Part shown: in pieces, positions 47,003-59,364 of the stretch
Numbering within the stretch: the stretch's first letter is position 1
Layout: each line of letters opens with the position of its first letter
Origin: Thereva unica
Lineage: Eukaryota > Arthropoda > Insecta > Diptera > Therevidae
Length of the DNA stretch: 64,000 nucleotides
Assembly: GCA_949987705.1 (NCBI GenBank)
Contig: OX465281.1
Coordinates: 8,038,001-8,102,000 of the forward strand
Direction of reading: 5' to 3'
Position numbers and translations under genes: made by a program
Notes under the pieces: generated by a model
The model's database searches: none
Seen by the model: only the letters and a program-made list of their open reading frames with translations
What the model was told of the DNA's origin: nothing

Positions 47003-47515
47003 CAAAATTTGACAGTTGCTGAGAATTTAATGGCGCAGAGTACGTTGTGATTAGTTCGTTAGTGATTTAATTAAGAAAAATGAAAATAAAAATTAGTGAT
47101 TAAGTGTCTTTTAAGCATGTTAATTGTATCGTGATAATTTTTTTATTATATTCGTGGTGTGTTTTCGTGTTCATTGTGCGGTTTCATGTTTTGTGCGGTG
47201 ATAGAATTAAAAGTGATTTTAAGGTGAGGAATATATATTATGGAATTATTATTTAACTTTAAGTACAGAAAAGTGTGAAAGGAAAAGTGAACAAGAAAAG
47301 GGTTTTCTGCACTTATATTTTTGGGAATAATTCCATAATATACGTATTAATCACTTTAAATTCAGTTTTAATTCTATCACCGCACAAAACATGAAACCGC
47401 ACAATGAACACGAAAACACACCACGAATATAATAAAAAAATTATCACGATACAATTAACACTCCTAAAAGACACTTAATCACTTTTTTTTTCATTTTTCT
47501 TAATTAAATCACTGA
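47003..47515. mobile_element. Foldback element, second unit with about 150-bp arms
   Basis: The arm 47062-47214 and the arm 47366-47512 are almost perfect complements (for example TTCGTGGTGTGTTTTCGTGT against its complement). Complementarity continues inwards (47228-47250 with 47320-47350), leaving a loop of roughly 70 bp. The right end abuts the SRP54-like sequence directly. It looks like a foldback/MITE without coding capacity. Confidence 0.8.
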
Positions 47516-47519
47516 CTAC

Positions 47520-48870
<1,351 letters not shown>

Positions 48871-49388
48871 TTGTTATTTTATTAATAAACATATCTTAAA
48901 ATCTATGGAGGAACTCTTTTAACTATGCGGAAATTACTTTTACTTTGTTTACCACAACAACCATCGCGAATGTGAACAAACTGGTCCACCTTAGGTAATA
49001 TAGAAACAGGCGATATTCCACATCACCCCTGAGGTTTCGCCAGAAGATGCGTTAAACCGTTTAATTCATTCAGATGGCCGGTTTCCCCTGTAGGCCTATG
49101 CACCATCTTTTCATCAATGTGCTTTAAGCATGTTGTGCTCACTAATCCGAAGCACATACAGCGGAAAGATTAAAATTCAAATAAAAATAAAAAATCTCGA
49201 CATGTAAGGCACATTGATGAATATCACAAGCTACAAAAAATAAAACTCAACAAATAAAATATATAAATAAAAATATAACAAAAAAGATACAATTAAATAT
49301 TGCAATAAATAAGTAAACAAAATATATATTTCAAACATAACGATTAAAGCAACTATAACAATCCAATATATTACAGAAAATAAAAGCC
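48871..49388. other. Spacer between SRP54 copy and THAP ORF
   Basis: AT-rich, with polyadenylation-like AATAAA motifs on both strands. GGTCCACCTTAGG near 48990 vaguely resembles part of P-element ends but points the wrong way for the neighbouring ORF. Confidence 0.4.
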
Positions 49389-52124
49389 TCACGTATGCGC
49401 GAATTTGCCGAGTTGACGATAACTCGCCCCTGGGAGACGGTCCATGTCATTTCTAAACTTGACATGGTTATTTAAAATAATATTCGCGAACCGATTGCAA
49501 ATTTGAGCGTAGAGTTGCATGCTCGTGGACCCGCAGGAACATTCGTAGTCGAAATCGATCGCGTCTTCACACCCGCCCACTAAAATACTTTTGATCGCTA
49601 ATAACGAAAGCAATTCTTTTTGCTTAACCCTCCCAAAAAATGCTATAGTTAATTTTTCCTGGCGGATAATTTCCTGGAAAACCGCGATAGCATGATTCAA
49701 AAGTATCTTTACCTGCATAGTGGGAATACTTAAACCACCTCTTTGGATGGAATCGAAATAAACATCATTTGCAGTGCCACCCTTTGATTCAAGGATTAGC
49801 GCTCTGCAATAAACGCACGACAGTCGTTTAGATTCCGCGAACGATGCGTACCCAGCCGCATAGATAATGGGGGAATCATCTAGAATAGCCGCGGCTAAGT
49901 AGTCGTTTGTGTCGAATATTGATTCAAAATCAGAAATATCGATCACTTCGCTATCTTGAGAATTTTTTAGCTCTTTATGATCTACGTCATGAGCAAAAAT
50001 GTTGTGGATTCTTATTTTCTTCTCAGATTCCAGAAGTTCCGAATATGAAATTCTGTAACTAGACCCTGATAAAGAACGATATAAGCGAAATCGCCCTTCT
50101 AGATCATCCGTCTGAAATTTTCCGAGTAAAACATACGAAACACTTAGCTTATTAAAAGAATCTTCAACTAAACTAATTAATGTTGTCGTAGTTAAAACGG
50201 CTGCTTTATATGTGTCAGAAGTTAACACACCGTTATTATTTTCGGAAGTGTTCCATATATGGAGCCATTCAATAAAATTGTGTAAAAAATGCACCGAAGC
50301 TTCGTTACTATCCGAAATAGGGTTGCACCATTCGTTTCGCGTACGACTACCTTTAAAAGAACTCTTTACATTAACGACGTTCCACCACTTGCGAATTATT
50401 TCGCAAAACTCACCCGTTTCTACTGTTTCCGGGCAAGCTTTTAAAGTTGCTATGGTGGAGTCATGAAAAATGTTGTCGACGTAAGCAACATTTTGTCTTT
50501 CCATAGTGTCGGGATTTATTGATTTCCTGTTCAATTTATATGCTCTCCGAATCTCTAAAGTGGATTCACTGTGATACAAATCCACTAAATCAGAAAATTT
50601 GGCATTTTTTATTTCTCCCGTTTCAAAATCTGGATATATGAACGAACGCGTAGAATTATTAACGTTAAGCCAATTATTTCTGAAATTCTTAAACAGATGA
50701 ACAGGATCGAACATTAAGTAAATAACTTCATTTTCGTATTGAGGGTTTGGATAGTAATTCGCCGTCGACTGTTGTAGTGATCTATACATGGCCTGGTTTG
50801 TCCTATTGTTATCAGTGATTATAACAATAACGCGTAACCCTAATACTTTCTGGACATTTTCTACGACTTCTGTGGTCAATGAAACAAGCTGCTGACCAGT
50901 GCTCTTTAAAACTGGAGCAAGCCGTACAATATCTTTGAAAGGACCAAAACACGATTTAATCATAAACGACTGTACCGTCCTAGCCTTTTCAGTCGGCATG
51001 TTCTCTGCAAATCCAACTACTTTCCCGGATTTGTACTGCAACCCTTGCTCAATATAAATTTCATCTATTAACAACGCGACATATTTTTCCCGGCTCGAAA
51101 GCTTCGACGCCCTTTCTTTTAAATAGCTCTCACCATTTGAGAAACTATTTCTAGTGGGAGTTACATTTAGCGAAGCGGAAATTTGCTGAAGATGACGCGT
51201 GGACGGTAAGGACAAAAAATTCTTCAGCAATTTGTAAGCAGCCGCAGATTGGGTAAAAATTAAAAACGACATAATTAAGGTATCGGTATCATATTGCGGG
51301 CGCTTACATAACGATAATTTCAATTGATTCTTAATCAATTTAAATTTTCCGTTTCTCTCAGAATCCTGCTCCACCTCAGCAGCTTTATGCAAGTAAAATA
51401 CTGCTTTATCGATGTAAAAGTCACTGTTAGCAGATTCTGGAGCTTCAACAAATTTGTATCGCGCAATTAAATTTATTAATTGAGACCATAGGGATAATTG
51501 CAGGGTCTTAGGCAAAACGAAACTTAAGTCTGCAGATGGAATTTCAGTATCTTTGACGATAACTGTAACTAATAGGTCTTTGCTAATGCAAATCCGAGCT
51601 GAAAACTCGCAACCAAAATTTTCTTGAGGCGTAACTCTGAAAATAATGATCTCGTTTTCACTTTTAAGGGTATAAAAACCGCTCAGATTGACCTTGGTCT
51701 CTAAGTTTCGAAGAAAATCTTCGAATCCGCGGATTTTATCACTTTGTAAAAATTTTTCACAAAGTTCTTCATGCCTAGCCGCAACTTTTTCTTGGCGCGA
51801 AGGCTCTTTCCGTAAAGTTACCGGCTCAGGTTTTGTTAGATAATTCGGTAAATTGGGGAAAACCGAGGGAATCGCGTGCGGAAGTAATTTAGGCACTTTC
51901 ACTTCATATGGCCTCTTCACAAGGTCGGCTTCGCGAAAGTGCCGAATGCAAACCACTGAACATTTTGTTGGTTGAAAATCCTTCCGGGGTATGGCGTGCA
52001 ACCATAACTTTCTCAAATTTTCGTTATTTGGGAAAGCGAATGTGGATACGTTTTCAACGGCTTCATCTTTTCTGGTTTTGTCGTAATTAGAACGACAACC
52101 CGGTACGCAACAACGTCGAGGCAT
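49389..52124 (-). CDS. THAP-domain P-element-type transposase, uninterrupted
   Basis: 911 codons in one exon, close to the length of vertebrate THAP9. Residues 1-90 form a THAP zinc finger: CCVPGC, Trp 41, CIRH at 59-62, and an AIPSVF box near 85-89. An HTH/coiled region follows. The RNase H-like catalytic core has LLIDEI (Asp 354), VIIITDNNRTNQ-like ITDNN (Asp 438), FDPVHLFKNFRNNW (Asp 473/His 476) and LLGKFQTDDLEGRFRLYRS (Glu 676), where P-type transposases place their DDE residues. The C-terminus has CVYC and RGGLSIPT as in the family. P-type enzymes cut and paste DNA with GTP as cofactor. I see no flanking terminal inverted repeats, so it is either an autonomous element with unrecognised ends or a domesticated gene. 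Upstream, TTTTAATTTCAG at about 52272-52285 could be a splice acceptor in the leader. Confidence 0.88.
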   Translation of the reverse strand: MPRRCCVPGCRSNYDKTRKDEAVENVSTFAFPNNENLRKLWLHAIPRKDFQPTKCSVVCIRHFREADLVKRPYEVKVPKLLPHAIPSVFPNLPNYLTKPEPVTLRKEPSRQEKVAARHEELCEKFLQSDKIRGFEDFLRNLETKVNLSGFYTLKSENEIIIFRVTPQENFGCEFSARICISKDLLVTVIVKDTEIPSADLSFVLPKTLQLSLWSQLINLIARYKFVEAPESANSDFYIDKAVFYLHKAAEVEQDSERNGKFKLIKNQLKLSLCKRPQYDTDTLIMSFLIFTQSAAAYKLLKNFLSLPSTRHLQQISASLNVTPTRNSFSNGESYLKERASKLSSREKYVALLIDEIYIEQGLQYKSGKVVGFAENMPTEKARTVQSFMIKSCFGPFKDIVRLAPVLKSTGQQLVSLTTEVVENVQKVLGLRVIVIITDNNRTNQAMYRSLQQSTANYYPNPQYENEVIYLMFDPVHLFKNFRNNWLNVNNSTRSFIYPDFETGEIKNAKFSDLVDLYHSESTLEIRRAYKLNRKSINPDTMERQNVAYVDNIFHDSTIATLKACPETVETGEFCEIIRKWWNVVNVKSSFKGSRTRNEWCNPISDSNEASVHFLHNFIEWLHIWNTSENNNGVLTSDTYKAAVLTTTTLISLVEDSFNKLSVSYVLLGKFQTDDLEGRFRLYRSLSGSSYRISYSELLESEKKIRIHNIFAHDVDHKELKNSQDSEVIDISDFESIFDTNDYLAAAILDDSPIIYAAGYASFAESKRLSCVYCRALILESKGGTANDVYFDSIQRGGLSIPTMQVKILLNHAIAVFQEIIRQEKLTIAFFGRVKQKELLSLLAIKSILVGGCEDAIDFDYECSCGSTSMQLYAQICNRFANIILNNHVKFRNDMDRLPGASYRQLGKFAHT

Positions 52125-52777
52125 TTTATATTTATTTAATAAAAAAAATACTAACTACGTAAACTGATCAAATACTAACTACTCAATTAAATAAATGAAA
52201 AAAATAAACATGCACAAGAAGCAAGCAAATACTACATATATAAGAATATAGCCGTATCCCCGCTTAGAAATCTGAAATTAAAAGAAAAGTGAGGACGAAA
52301 TTAGAAAAAAAGACTGGATAGATAGACAAAAAGATTACAGATAATATTGATACTGGAAAGTTCATTGTCACAAGCGCCAGTTTTCGAGACTATTTTCTCT
52401 TCATTGGCGCCTATAACAATTTAGCTTTCCACTGTCTATATTGGAAATTCTAGAGGATAGAAAAAAAACGTAAGGAAGATAGTAGGAGCTTCCAGAAAAT
52501 GACTACTATTTTCACCCAACGCCCAAACAAATACTTAAAATATAAATATATAATATCTAAAGAAATCCGCAAAAATGACTTCTTTATTTGCACAATTATA
52601 AAGTACCCAATCGTCCTCCTTTGGGGAGGACAGTTCTAGGTAGTAGGTTCTGCCCATTCTTAAAAAGACATATTAGGCAGATCCTGAAAATTGGGATGAG
52701 TTTTCATCAAAGAAATGCCTGATATCAGGCCTTATTTAATTTACGCTGTTTTATTGTTATTTCAAGAAATTACAATA
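52125..52777. other. Upstream region of the THAP ORF
   Basis: AT-rich. TGTCACAAGCGCC and GGCGCCTATAACA (about 52367-52424) form an imperfect hairpin. No P-type terminal repeat was recognised. Confidence 0.4.
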
Positions 52778-52902
52778 GGGGTATTCATGATCTGTGTTAT
52801 TTGTGTTATTCGTGTTATTTATACTAAATCGAAAATAAAACTCATAGTAAATGACATTTGTTTAACATGAATAACACAAATAACACAGATCATGAATACC
52901 CC
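52778..52902. mobile_element. 125-bp palindromic MITE flanked by TA
   Basis: Inverted arms of about 40 bp starting GGGGTATTCATGATCTGTGT differ at one position (CGTGTTA versus CATGTTA). TA flanks both ends (52776-52777 and 52903-52904), as for Tc1/mariner-type insertions. The middle of about 45 bp is AT-rich. No ORF. Confidence 0.8.
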
Positions 52903-52967
52903 TACTAATTTCAAGAAAGGCATTAAAATGAAATTAAAATACCTAATAAAAGTTTTTCAAAAAAGAT

Positions 52968-53197
52968 TGATAATGCCGGGTTTCCACCAAGCAGACAAAA
53001 CAGGAAACAGAAACAAAAACTGTTTTTGCCAACAAAAATGTCAAAGTTTTGTAAAATTCGAACAATTATGAAAACATTTTTGTCGGAGAATAGTGTTTTT
53101 ATAAACAAAACACTGTCCCATTTCGAGTGGGTAAATCAAAACAAACAAAAATTTTAAAAACAAAACAGTTTTTTAAAACTGCCCGGCATAATGGATC
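52968..53197. mobile_element. MITE-like sequence with ATAATGCCGGG ends
   Basis: The left end ATAATGCCGGG (about 52970) and the right end CCCGGCATAAT (about 53184-53196) are inverted, with internal hairpins such as CAGTTTTTTAAAACTG and related A/T-rich arms. No duplication defined. Confidence 0.5.
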
Positions 53198-53439
53198 CAG
53201 CACTTACCCAAAAATTCTTTCCTTCCGAAATATATGTAAATATATAATCCCAGACGGATGTTTGTAAATTCACCTATAATTTATGTTTCACCAATAATAA
53301 TTTGTGTAATTTCTTGCACTTGTAACACCTAAATTTATGTAATTTCTTTCACTTGTAACACCTAAATTCTTTTCAATTTTCCCTATAAACAAAAAAACCT
53401 AACCTAAAATCACTTATTCACTGATATTTGATAATTAAA

Positions 53440-53620
53440 ACACTATACCACTAAATCACAAATCACTGGTAATCCTTTTAAATTTTTGCAGTAAAAAGTT
53501 ATAAAATACAGTGTTTTATTCACTTTTTACTGCAAAAATAAACACAAAAATTCTGCGCGTACGGCTTCCGCGCCATGTTACTCCGGTGTGTGGTGACTTT
53601 TGGGACCATTACCACCACCA
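53440..53620 (-). mobile_element. Foldback element fragment related to 46621-47002
   Basis: Reverse complement has ATGGCGCGGAAGCCGTACGC, GCAGTAAAAAGTG and GGATTACCAGTGATTTGTGA, parallel to ATGGCGCAGAGTACGTTCGC, GTGGTAAAAAGTGG and GGATTATCAGTGATTATT at 46665-46770. A local palindrome TTTTTGCAGTAAAAAGT...ACTTTTTACTGCAAAAA lies at 53485-53540. Confidence 0.6.
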
Positions 53621-54185
53621 CGAAAAATACATCTACGAGGCCTGTAGTTGAGAGGGTCTTGGGGATTCTCATCCGACAGCGTTGTTCACCAAAAAACGCC
53701 GACATTTATCGTTCAACTAGACAACTGCATATATGAAGAATCTCGTCACCGCAGTTTTTACACGTCAAGGCCCGGTTTTTGTTCAGCTGGACAAAAATCA
53801 ACGACCTCAAATATTTAGATCAGTCATTGACCTGAATGAATCCGTTTCTGCCAAGCCTTAGCTCAGGAGAAGTAATACGGATTTTGGAACATCCCATTCA
53901 ATCACCGGGAAAGTTGCTAAAGAGCATTCGGCAAATTTTCACTTTCGTCCTCTCTGTTCTTTAAGTTGTCTTTATAGTTTCTTTTATTTCATTCTTTTTT
54001 ATTATTTTTTTTTTTCTTTATTTTATTTCGTTCTTTTGTTTTTGTTTTTTATGTTTTTCTATATTTATTTAGTCTTTTTCTGTTCTTATAATGATGGTAT
54101 ATTAATGCTTAATATTAAAAAATGATTTTTCAACCATCGCGCATCCTGTACACGTTCTGTTACCTCGCACTGGTGATCTAGGTAG
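53621..54185. other. Unassigned DNA before the LINE
   Basis: Poly-T rich at 53980-54080. May include the LINE 5' UTR. Confidence 0.35.
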
Positions 54186-55363
54186 TTAATTTTTACCTTC
54201 TTGGCATGAACAAGATTAGAACTTTGCTCAATATTTTCCAAAGTAGGGCTCGTGGATTAAATTTCTGCCACATTAATGCAAGAAGCTTGCGTAATAAAAT
54301 CGACGAACTGCGGGAAATCTTTCATGGGTCCAACATTCATGTCTTACTGGTATCTGAGGCCTCACTACGCGATCACGTTCTTTCAATATCTGTGTCACTG
54401 GATGGCTACAGTCTCTTTAGAAACGATCGTAAGGATCGCGCTGGCGGCGGCGTCGCTGTTTATGTTAGAAACGGTCTCCGGTGTTCCAAGATAAAACACT
54501 CCATATCCAACACCTTGGAATTCCTTAGCGTTGAAATTATGTGCGGTGTTAGGAAATGCCTCGCGACCGTCGTTTACTGCCCTCCTCGCTCATTCTCGCT
54601 ATCTGAAGCCAGTGAGTTGAAAGTGTGGCCCTCCGAAGCGGCCTCTGGTTGTTTGCGTCCATTTTGTCTGTAGGTGCTCGGTCAAAGTTTATCAAAACCT
54701 TAGTTCTCCCTCACACGCAAGCTCAGTTTTGCCGTCCCCTGACGCCTCTTGCCGGGCCAAACTTAACGTTGCCTTTAATGATTGTACCAGGTTTGTATAT
54801 AATCTCCGCAGATTTGACCACATAAGCCCTTACCGCTCTTCTATTCTGGGGTGCACGCTCGACGAATACCTTTCCCTCAAGGCAGCAGTATTCATCTATA
54901 AACTCCAGCGCTTTGAACGTCCGTCATACGTCTTTGAGTATCTTCATCGCGGTTATACAACAAGAAAAATTCTATTCATCCCGCCAAGAGTCCATTACCT
55001 AGTTTGGCAAAGGTCCTTTTTTGTTCACTGTCTCTGCCTGTGGAACAATCTGCCACACACCATACAGAGTGCGAGGTCTTCGAACGTGTTCAGGAAGCTT
55101 GTATTTAAATACCTTACTAGCCAATAATCTTCCATCAAATTAAAAGTAATTCCTTACGATTAATAATTTTTCTTCTTTTTTCTTTTTTCCCTAGCTATTT
55201 AGTACCTTTAGTTTAACCTTTAGTTTTTAATTTTTTTTTATTGTTATATACATATAGTATGTTTATTATTCCCATTTTTTTTAATGTACATGCGTGTTAA
55301 GCGTGATAAGATTGTAATTATCTTTATGTACTTTCACAGATGTAAATAAATAAATAAATAAAT
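54186..55363 (+). mobile_element. Jockey-like LINE reduced to endonuclease start and C-terminus
   Basis: 54206-54610 encodes the start of an APE endonuclease (LNFCHINARSLRNKIDELRE, HVLLVSEAS, GYSLFRNDRKDRAGGGVAVY, VVYCPPR). 54755-55127 encodes the end of ORF2 (FNDCTRFVYNLRRFDHIS, LFIPPRVHYLVWQRSFFVHC, LWNNLPHTIQ). Everything between, including the RT, is missing. The element ends with (AAAT)n at 55342-55363, so both ends look natural. Confidence 0.75.
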
Positions 55364-57449
55364 GAATTTTGTAAAAAAAATCAACATGGCGATTCCAAAA
55401 TGGCGGCCAATTTTGCAATTGTGCTCCGCGGCCTCCTGACATGGGTATCAAACGAAAAGGTATGACAGATAGAATACAATTAGCTGTGCGACGTCATTCC
55501 AAACTCAAAATGGCGGCCAGCTTCAAATTTTACACACATTCATGGTTCGCGTGATAAATATTATATAGTCCAGTCAAAATAGACCAAAAACGCCATAATT
55601 GGAAGATAATTCCGAAGTTGCTGAAAATTGGAACAGCCGTTAAAAACATTATTATACGTAAGCTGTAGAGACTGCCACGCGATTGGGCGGCTGCAAACTT
55701 TTTTATTCAAGGTCAAAGGGTCAAAATATCAGTTTTTTGCAAATATATGCTAAACTGTACGTCTTATCAGAAAATTGTGTTTACAAAGTTTGTAGATTAG
55801 GCGATTATCTACAAAAAAATATATTATACATTTTCTCGTAGGAATTGCCATTTCTGAGATATTGTCGTTTTAATAAGTTAAAATACTCATATTCTATCAT
55901 TCCCGACTTGTAAAGGTCATCAGAAGTTTAATAAATCCTTTGTTGGAGTACGCGGCTAATATTTTCAGGGGTGTTTCCTGGATATATTTGGAGAAAAAAA
56001 TTGTTCTACAGAGGGCGGCTATCTCCACTATCCACTAAGATACAGGGTGATTAGGGAAATTTTTTTTTTTTTTAAATTTACTGAAATTTGAATAACTCCT
56101 AAAGTAATTATGATAGAGTAGCCTAATTAGGCTCATCTTTTAGGTAAATGTGTATTCTTTTATTTGGTATAAAGCACAGCAACCTGAGTGACTCCATTCA
56201 AAAAATATACACAGTGATGCTGCTGTCAGTTAAATTCAACTACTCAACTACTGATCTTATGTCTGCATAAATAATTTCAACTCAACCTAGGTAGCAGAGC
56301 AGAGTCGAGCTCAGTCGACCCTAACTCAGCTCGACTCGTATGTACATTTAGTTGGACTCGGGTTCAACCTGAGTTCAACTAATCATGTATACGTACTAAA
56401 TGCAATCATTGTGTAAAAAAATCAAGATGGCGGCCGATTTTTTCAATTGTATTCCACCGAGCACACGACATTCGTATGACACGAAAGAGTACGACAGGTA
56501 GCAGTGTGACGTCTTTTTAAATCTAATATGGCCGCCAAAACAAAATGGCGGAAGACATATATTAGACTAAACAGTAGAAAATAAAAATTAATAGTTTAAA
56601 AAAACTAAAAAAATACGGTTTTATTTTAAAATTAGCCAAAAAGTAAAAAATAATTTTGAATGCAAAGTTTTTATTGCTGCAATGTAAAAGTGTGCGACCC
56701 TAATGAAAAGTTCCAGTATTAACAAAATAAGAATATATGTAAAGGAACGGTCCACGCTGTAGCAAAAAATATACATTCAAATCGAGATGTAACAGAAACA
56801 GTAAGCACGGTCCGACCATATATCGACGACCTACAGAATGTTACCTAGGCCTTGTCGAAGAAAATAGCAGTTCTTTCCAACTTGTAATAGATGGCACACA
56901 AATCATCACAATATTATTCTCACTGTTGACCTCGTTCATTACTTTAGTGAGTAGTGAGCAGAACTGCAGGGTTTTCACAACAAGGCAAACACAAGCTCAA
57001 TTGGAACTATCTCATGCATACTTTGATTAACAGGACACTTACATATCTCTATGGGGCTGCCGCAGAGCTTGTGGAGCCACAAGGAGTCTACTACCGAAAG
57101 GCACGTACGTAATAGCTTTACCTCCACCATAAGGGCCATGGTAACTTACGGGGCTTTAGTGTTACTGTTTGGCTTTAAAACGGCGCTTGAAAGTTAACTG
57201 AATTAAGCAAAATAATTCTACGTTTCCACCATGAGGCCGACAGCCGTTTTGGAGACTCTCTTTAAATGAGTACCACTCACCGACTAATATTTTGAAGGAG
57301 TGCAGATGGGGACCTTAGTCCAACTGCCTCATACTGGCCACATGTGGACTACACTACAGGGCCTACAAGAGGTTGAAAATATTTAAATTTCGGCATGGAT
57401 ATGTGAGTTATAATTGCGGAGGTGTCGAAAACTTTGTATTTTTTTAACA
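55364..57449. other. Unassigned AT-rich DNA with AAATGGCGG blocks
   Basis: AATCAACATGGCGATTCC, AAAATGGCGGCCAATTTTGC (55380-55420) and AATCAAGATGGCGGCCGAT (56420-56445) are degenerate repeats related to the minus copy at 11330-11450 and, more loosely, to the array at 59700-61050. 56240-56390 has several CAACTC/CGAGCTC repeats. No gene. Confidence 0.45.
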
Positions 57450-57560
57450 CGTTTGCCCAAGCGGTGCCCCAACTGAGTACCAATCACTACCAATGCTGCT
57501 TGACCTCCGCAATTGAACGAAAATCTGCCTATTGGGTATGCTAAATGACAACTTGCAGCC
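57450..57560 (-). mobile_element. 5S-rRNA-derived SINE, copy 5
   Basis: Reverse complement reads TTTTCGTTCAATTGCG, GGTCAAGCAGCATTGGTAGT, GATTGGTACTCAGTTGGGGC and ACCGCTTGGGC. More diverged than the others, but GACC/ACCGCTTGGG of 5S is preserved. Confidence 0.7.
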
Positions 57561-57749
57561 TAACCAGCAAAACCAAATCAAGGGAACAACAAAAACTAAA
57601 GCTTTGTATGAGTAAAACTAAAGCTTTTCAAGCAACTTTCAAATACGTAAGGTAGATGTTGGGATTGCTCCATTCCATTTGTAACGATGTTTGCCTTATA
57701 GGGCTCTTATCAGAAACTGATAGAGTGTACTCGCATCAGTATATCAGAC

Positions 57750-58230
57750 ATTTCTTGATGTGGTGCTGAGATTATCTAGGGGGAAATCCCTCTTTTGGCA
57801 TGCCCCTCATTTGACGCATAAGGCCCACACGCTGCATGAGGCATGCCCTTTTAATTCTAGTACGCTGGAGGTCTCTTCGTGGACTTGGCAATTTTAAGCG
57901 GTTCCTTCCTGCGACGTCTCTAAGCAAAACTTAATAATTGTAGAATGGATGCCAGGACACTTGTTGCTTGATATCAGGACACTGGTTGGCTATACTTGAT
58001 AGGTTGATTACCGGATACTGCTCCCCAAATTACCACTTATGGATTTTCCTTGAAGCGAACGAGTCTGCCCTTCGATCAGTGAAGTGTAAGCGACAAACAA
58101 CACCAAGCAGACTACTGAATCTGCTCAAGCCGTCTGGTCTACATACCTATGAGGTGTAGGGGTGTGGTACAATAGGCCCAGGAAGTGATTACGGTACTTG
58201 ATCCATTTACTCACCAAAGAGAGAAGAAGA
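57750..58230 (+). pseudogene. LOA/R1-like LINE 3' end
   Basis: The ORF 57968-58159 reads ITGYCSPNYHLWIFLEANES then SRLLNLLKPSGLHTYEV, parallel to ITGLNYHLWRIE and GRLLNLFRRSALQI in the minus copy at 40830-41060. The tail GGTGTGGTACAATAGGCCC..CTCACCAAAG is shared. The Cys/His motif is lost. Confidence 0.65.
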
Positions 58231-59360
58231 ATAGTTACATTGATCAATGTGGGTCGTGTACCTAAGATGGATCAGAACGTATACTTGAAGACAACATATG
58301 CAAAATTATATAACAACTCAGCAGTAGGCGAAGATCGAGAACGATATAAAAGGATGCACGAAGGCGCGAAGACTGCTGGGGGAGAGTCTTGGTGGATGCA
58401 AAGGTGATAATTGCTTCTCTTGTTCTATAACGACAATTTTCACTAAACTTACTCTAATTTTCCCTGTACGAGAACGGACACGCACATGCAGAGCAGGTCA
58501 AATCTAGATGAGTATAACAAGGACCTGGACTTCAACGAAATATGCAATTAAAACATAATATTGTGTGCTTCCTCTCATTTTTTATAAATTACATTTAATA
58601 GTTTGTTTATGGCCCCTGGAAAAAGTCCTCGCGGCCGTCACCATATTTCAATTTATAAAATTGCATGAAAATTTTATGGTGGATGTCCTCTGTGCCTGGA
58701 CAGAGACAATTATATATACCTAGTTTTCATAACGTTTTTTGCTCTCTCTCTCTCTCTAGTCCAGTATACGTAACCCAGTTGCAGCTTCATTGGTCTGGCA
58801 GCCAGGGATAAATTAAGTTTCTTATATTAGCAAATTAAACCAGAATTGCAAATGAAGTTTAATTTTCCTAGTGACTAAATGAAGTTTCCCGAGCGTCCTT
58901 ACCGTGTGCCTGACTCGCTCCTTCTACGGTTATGTGTGCCGCCGAAAACATAAAAAAAGGATACAACAAAATGGGAGACAAAAAGGGAAATTTTTTTAAA
59001 AAAAAATATATGTATAACCTAGAGAGAAAAAGTGGAACTGCCAGAGAGAGAGTTGTATATCCTATATATGCATGGATGTATGGGTTAGTAGCCGGGCAAT
59101 GGCGTATGATATGGTATTCAGTACACATCGGGAATTCCCTTGATGGAAAAAAGGCCCTGGGGCACTTTCAATTAGGTAAAGTGCAGGAAATATAACGAGC
59201 AGCCTTGTTGAAACTGCAAGAGCTTTTAATCAAATACAAAAGATGAATTTTAGATGAATTGAGTGAAAATAATGAAAATAAAGGATACTAAAGGTATTAC
59301 GGACTTGATAACGGATATGTGACAGGATTGATTTGTCTTTTGTGTTTGACGGACTTTTTT
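58231..59360. other. Unassigned intergenic DNA
   Basis: Nothing recognisable. A (CT)n run lies at about 58742-58760. Confidence 0.4.
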
Positions 59361-59364
59361 CCCT

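Noticed and set aside
48985..49005. P-element-like terminal repeat next to the THAP ORF
   Set aside because: Only about ten bases (AAGGTGGACC) resemble P ends. The orientation would place the element on the wrong side, and the same decamer occurs at about 23683.
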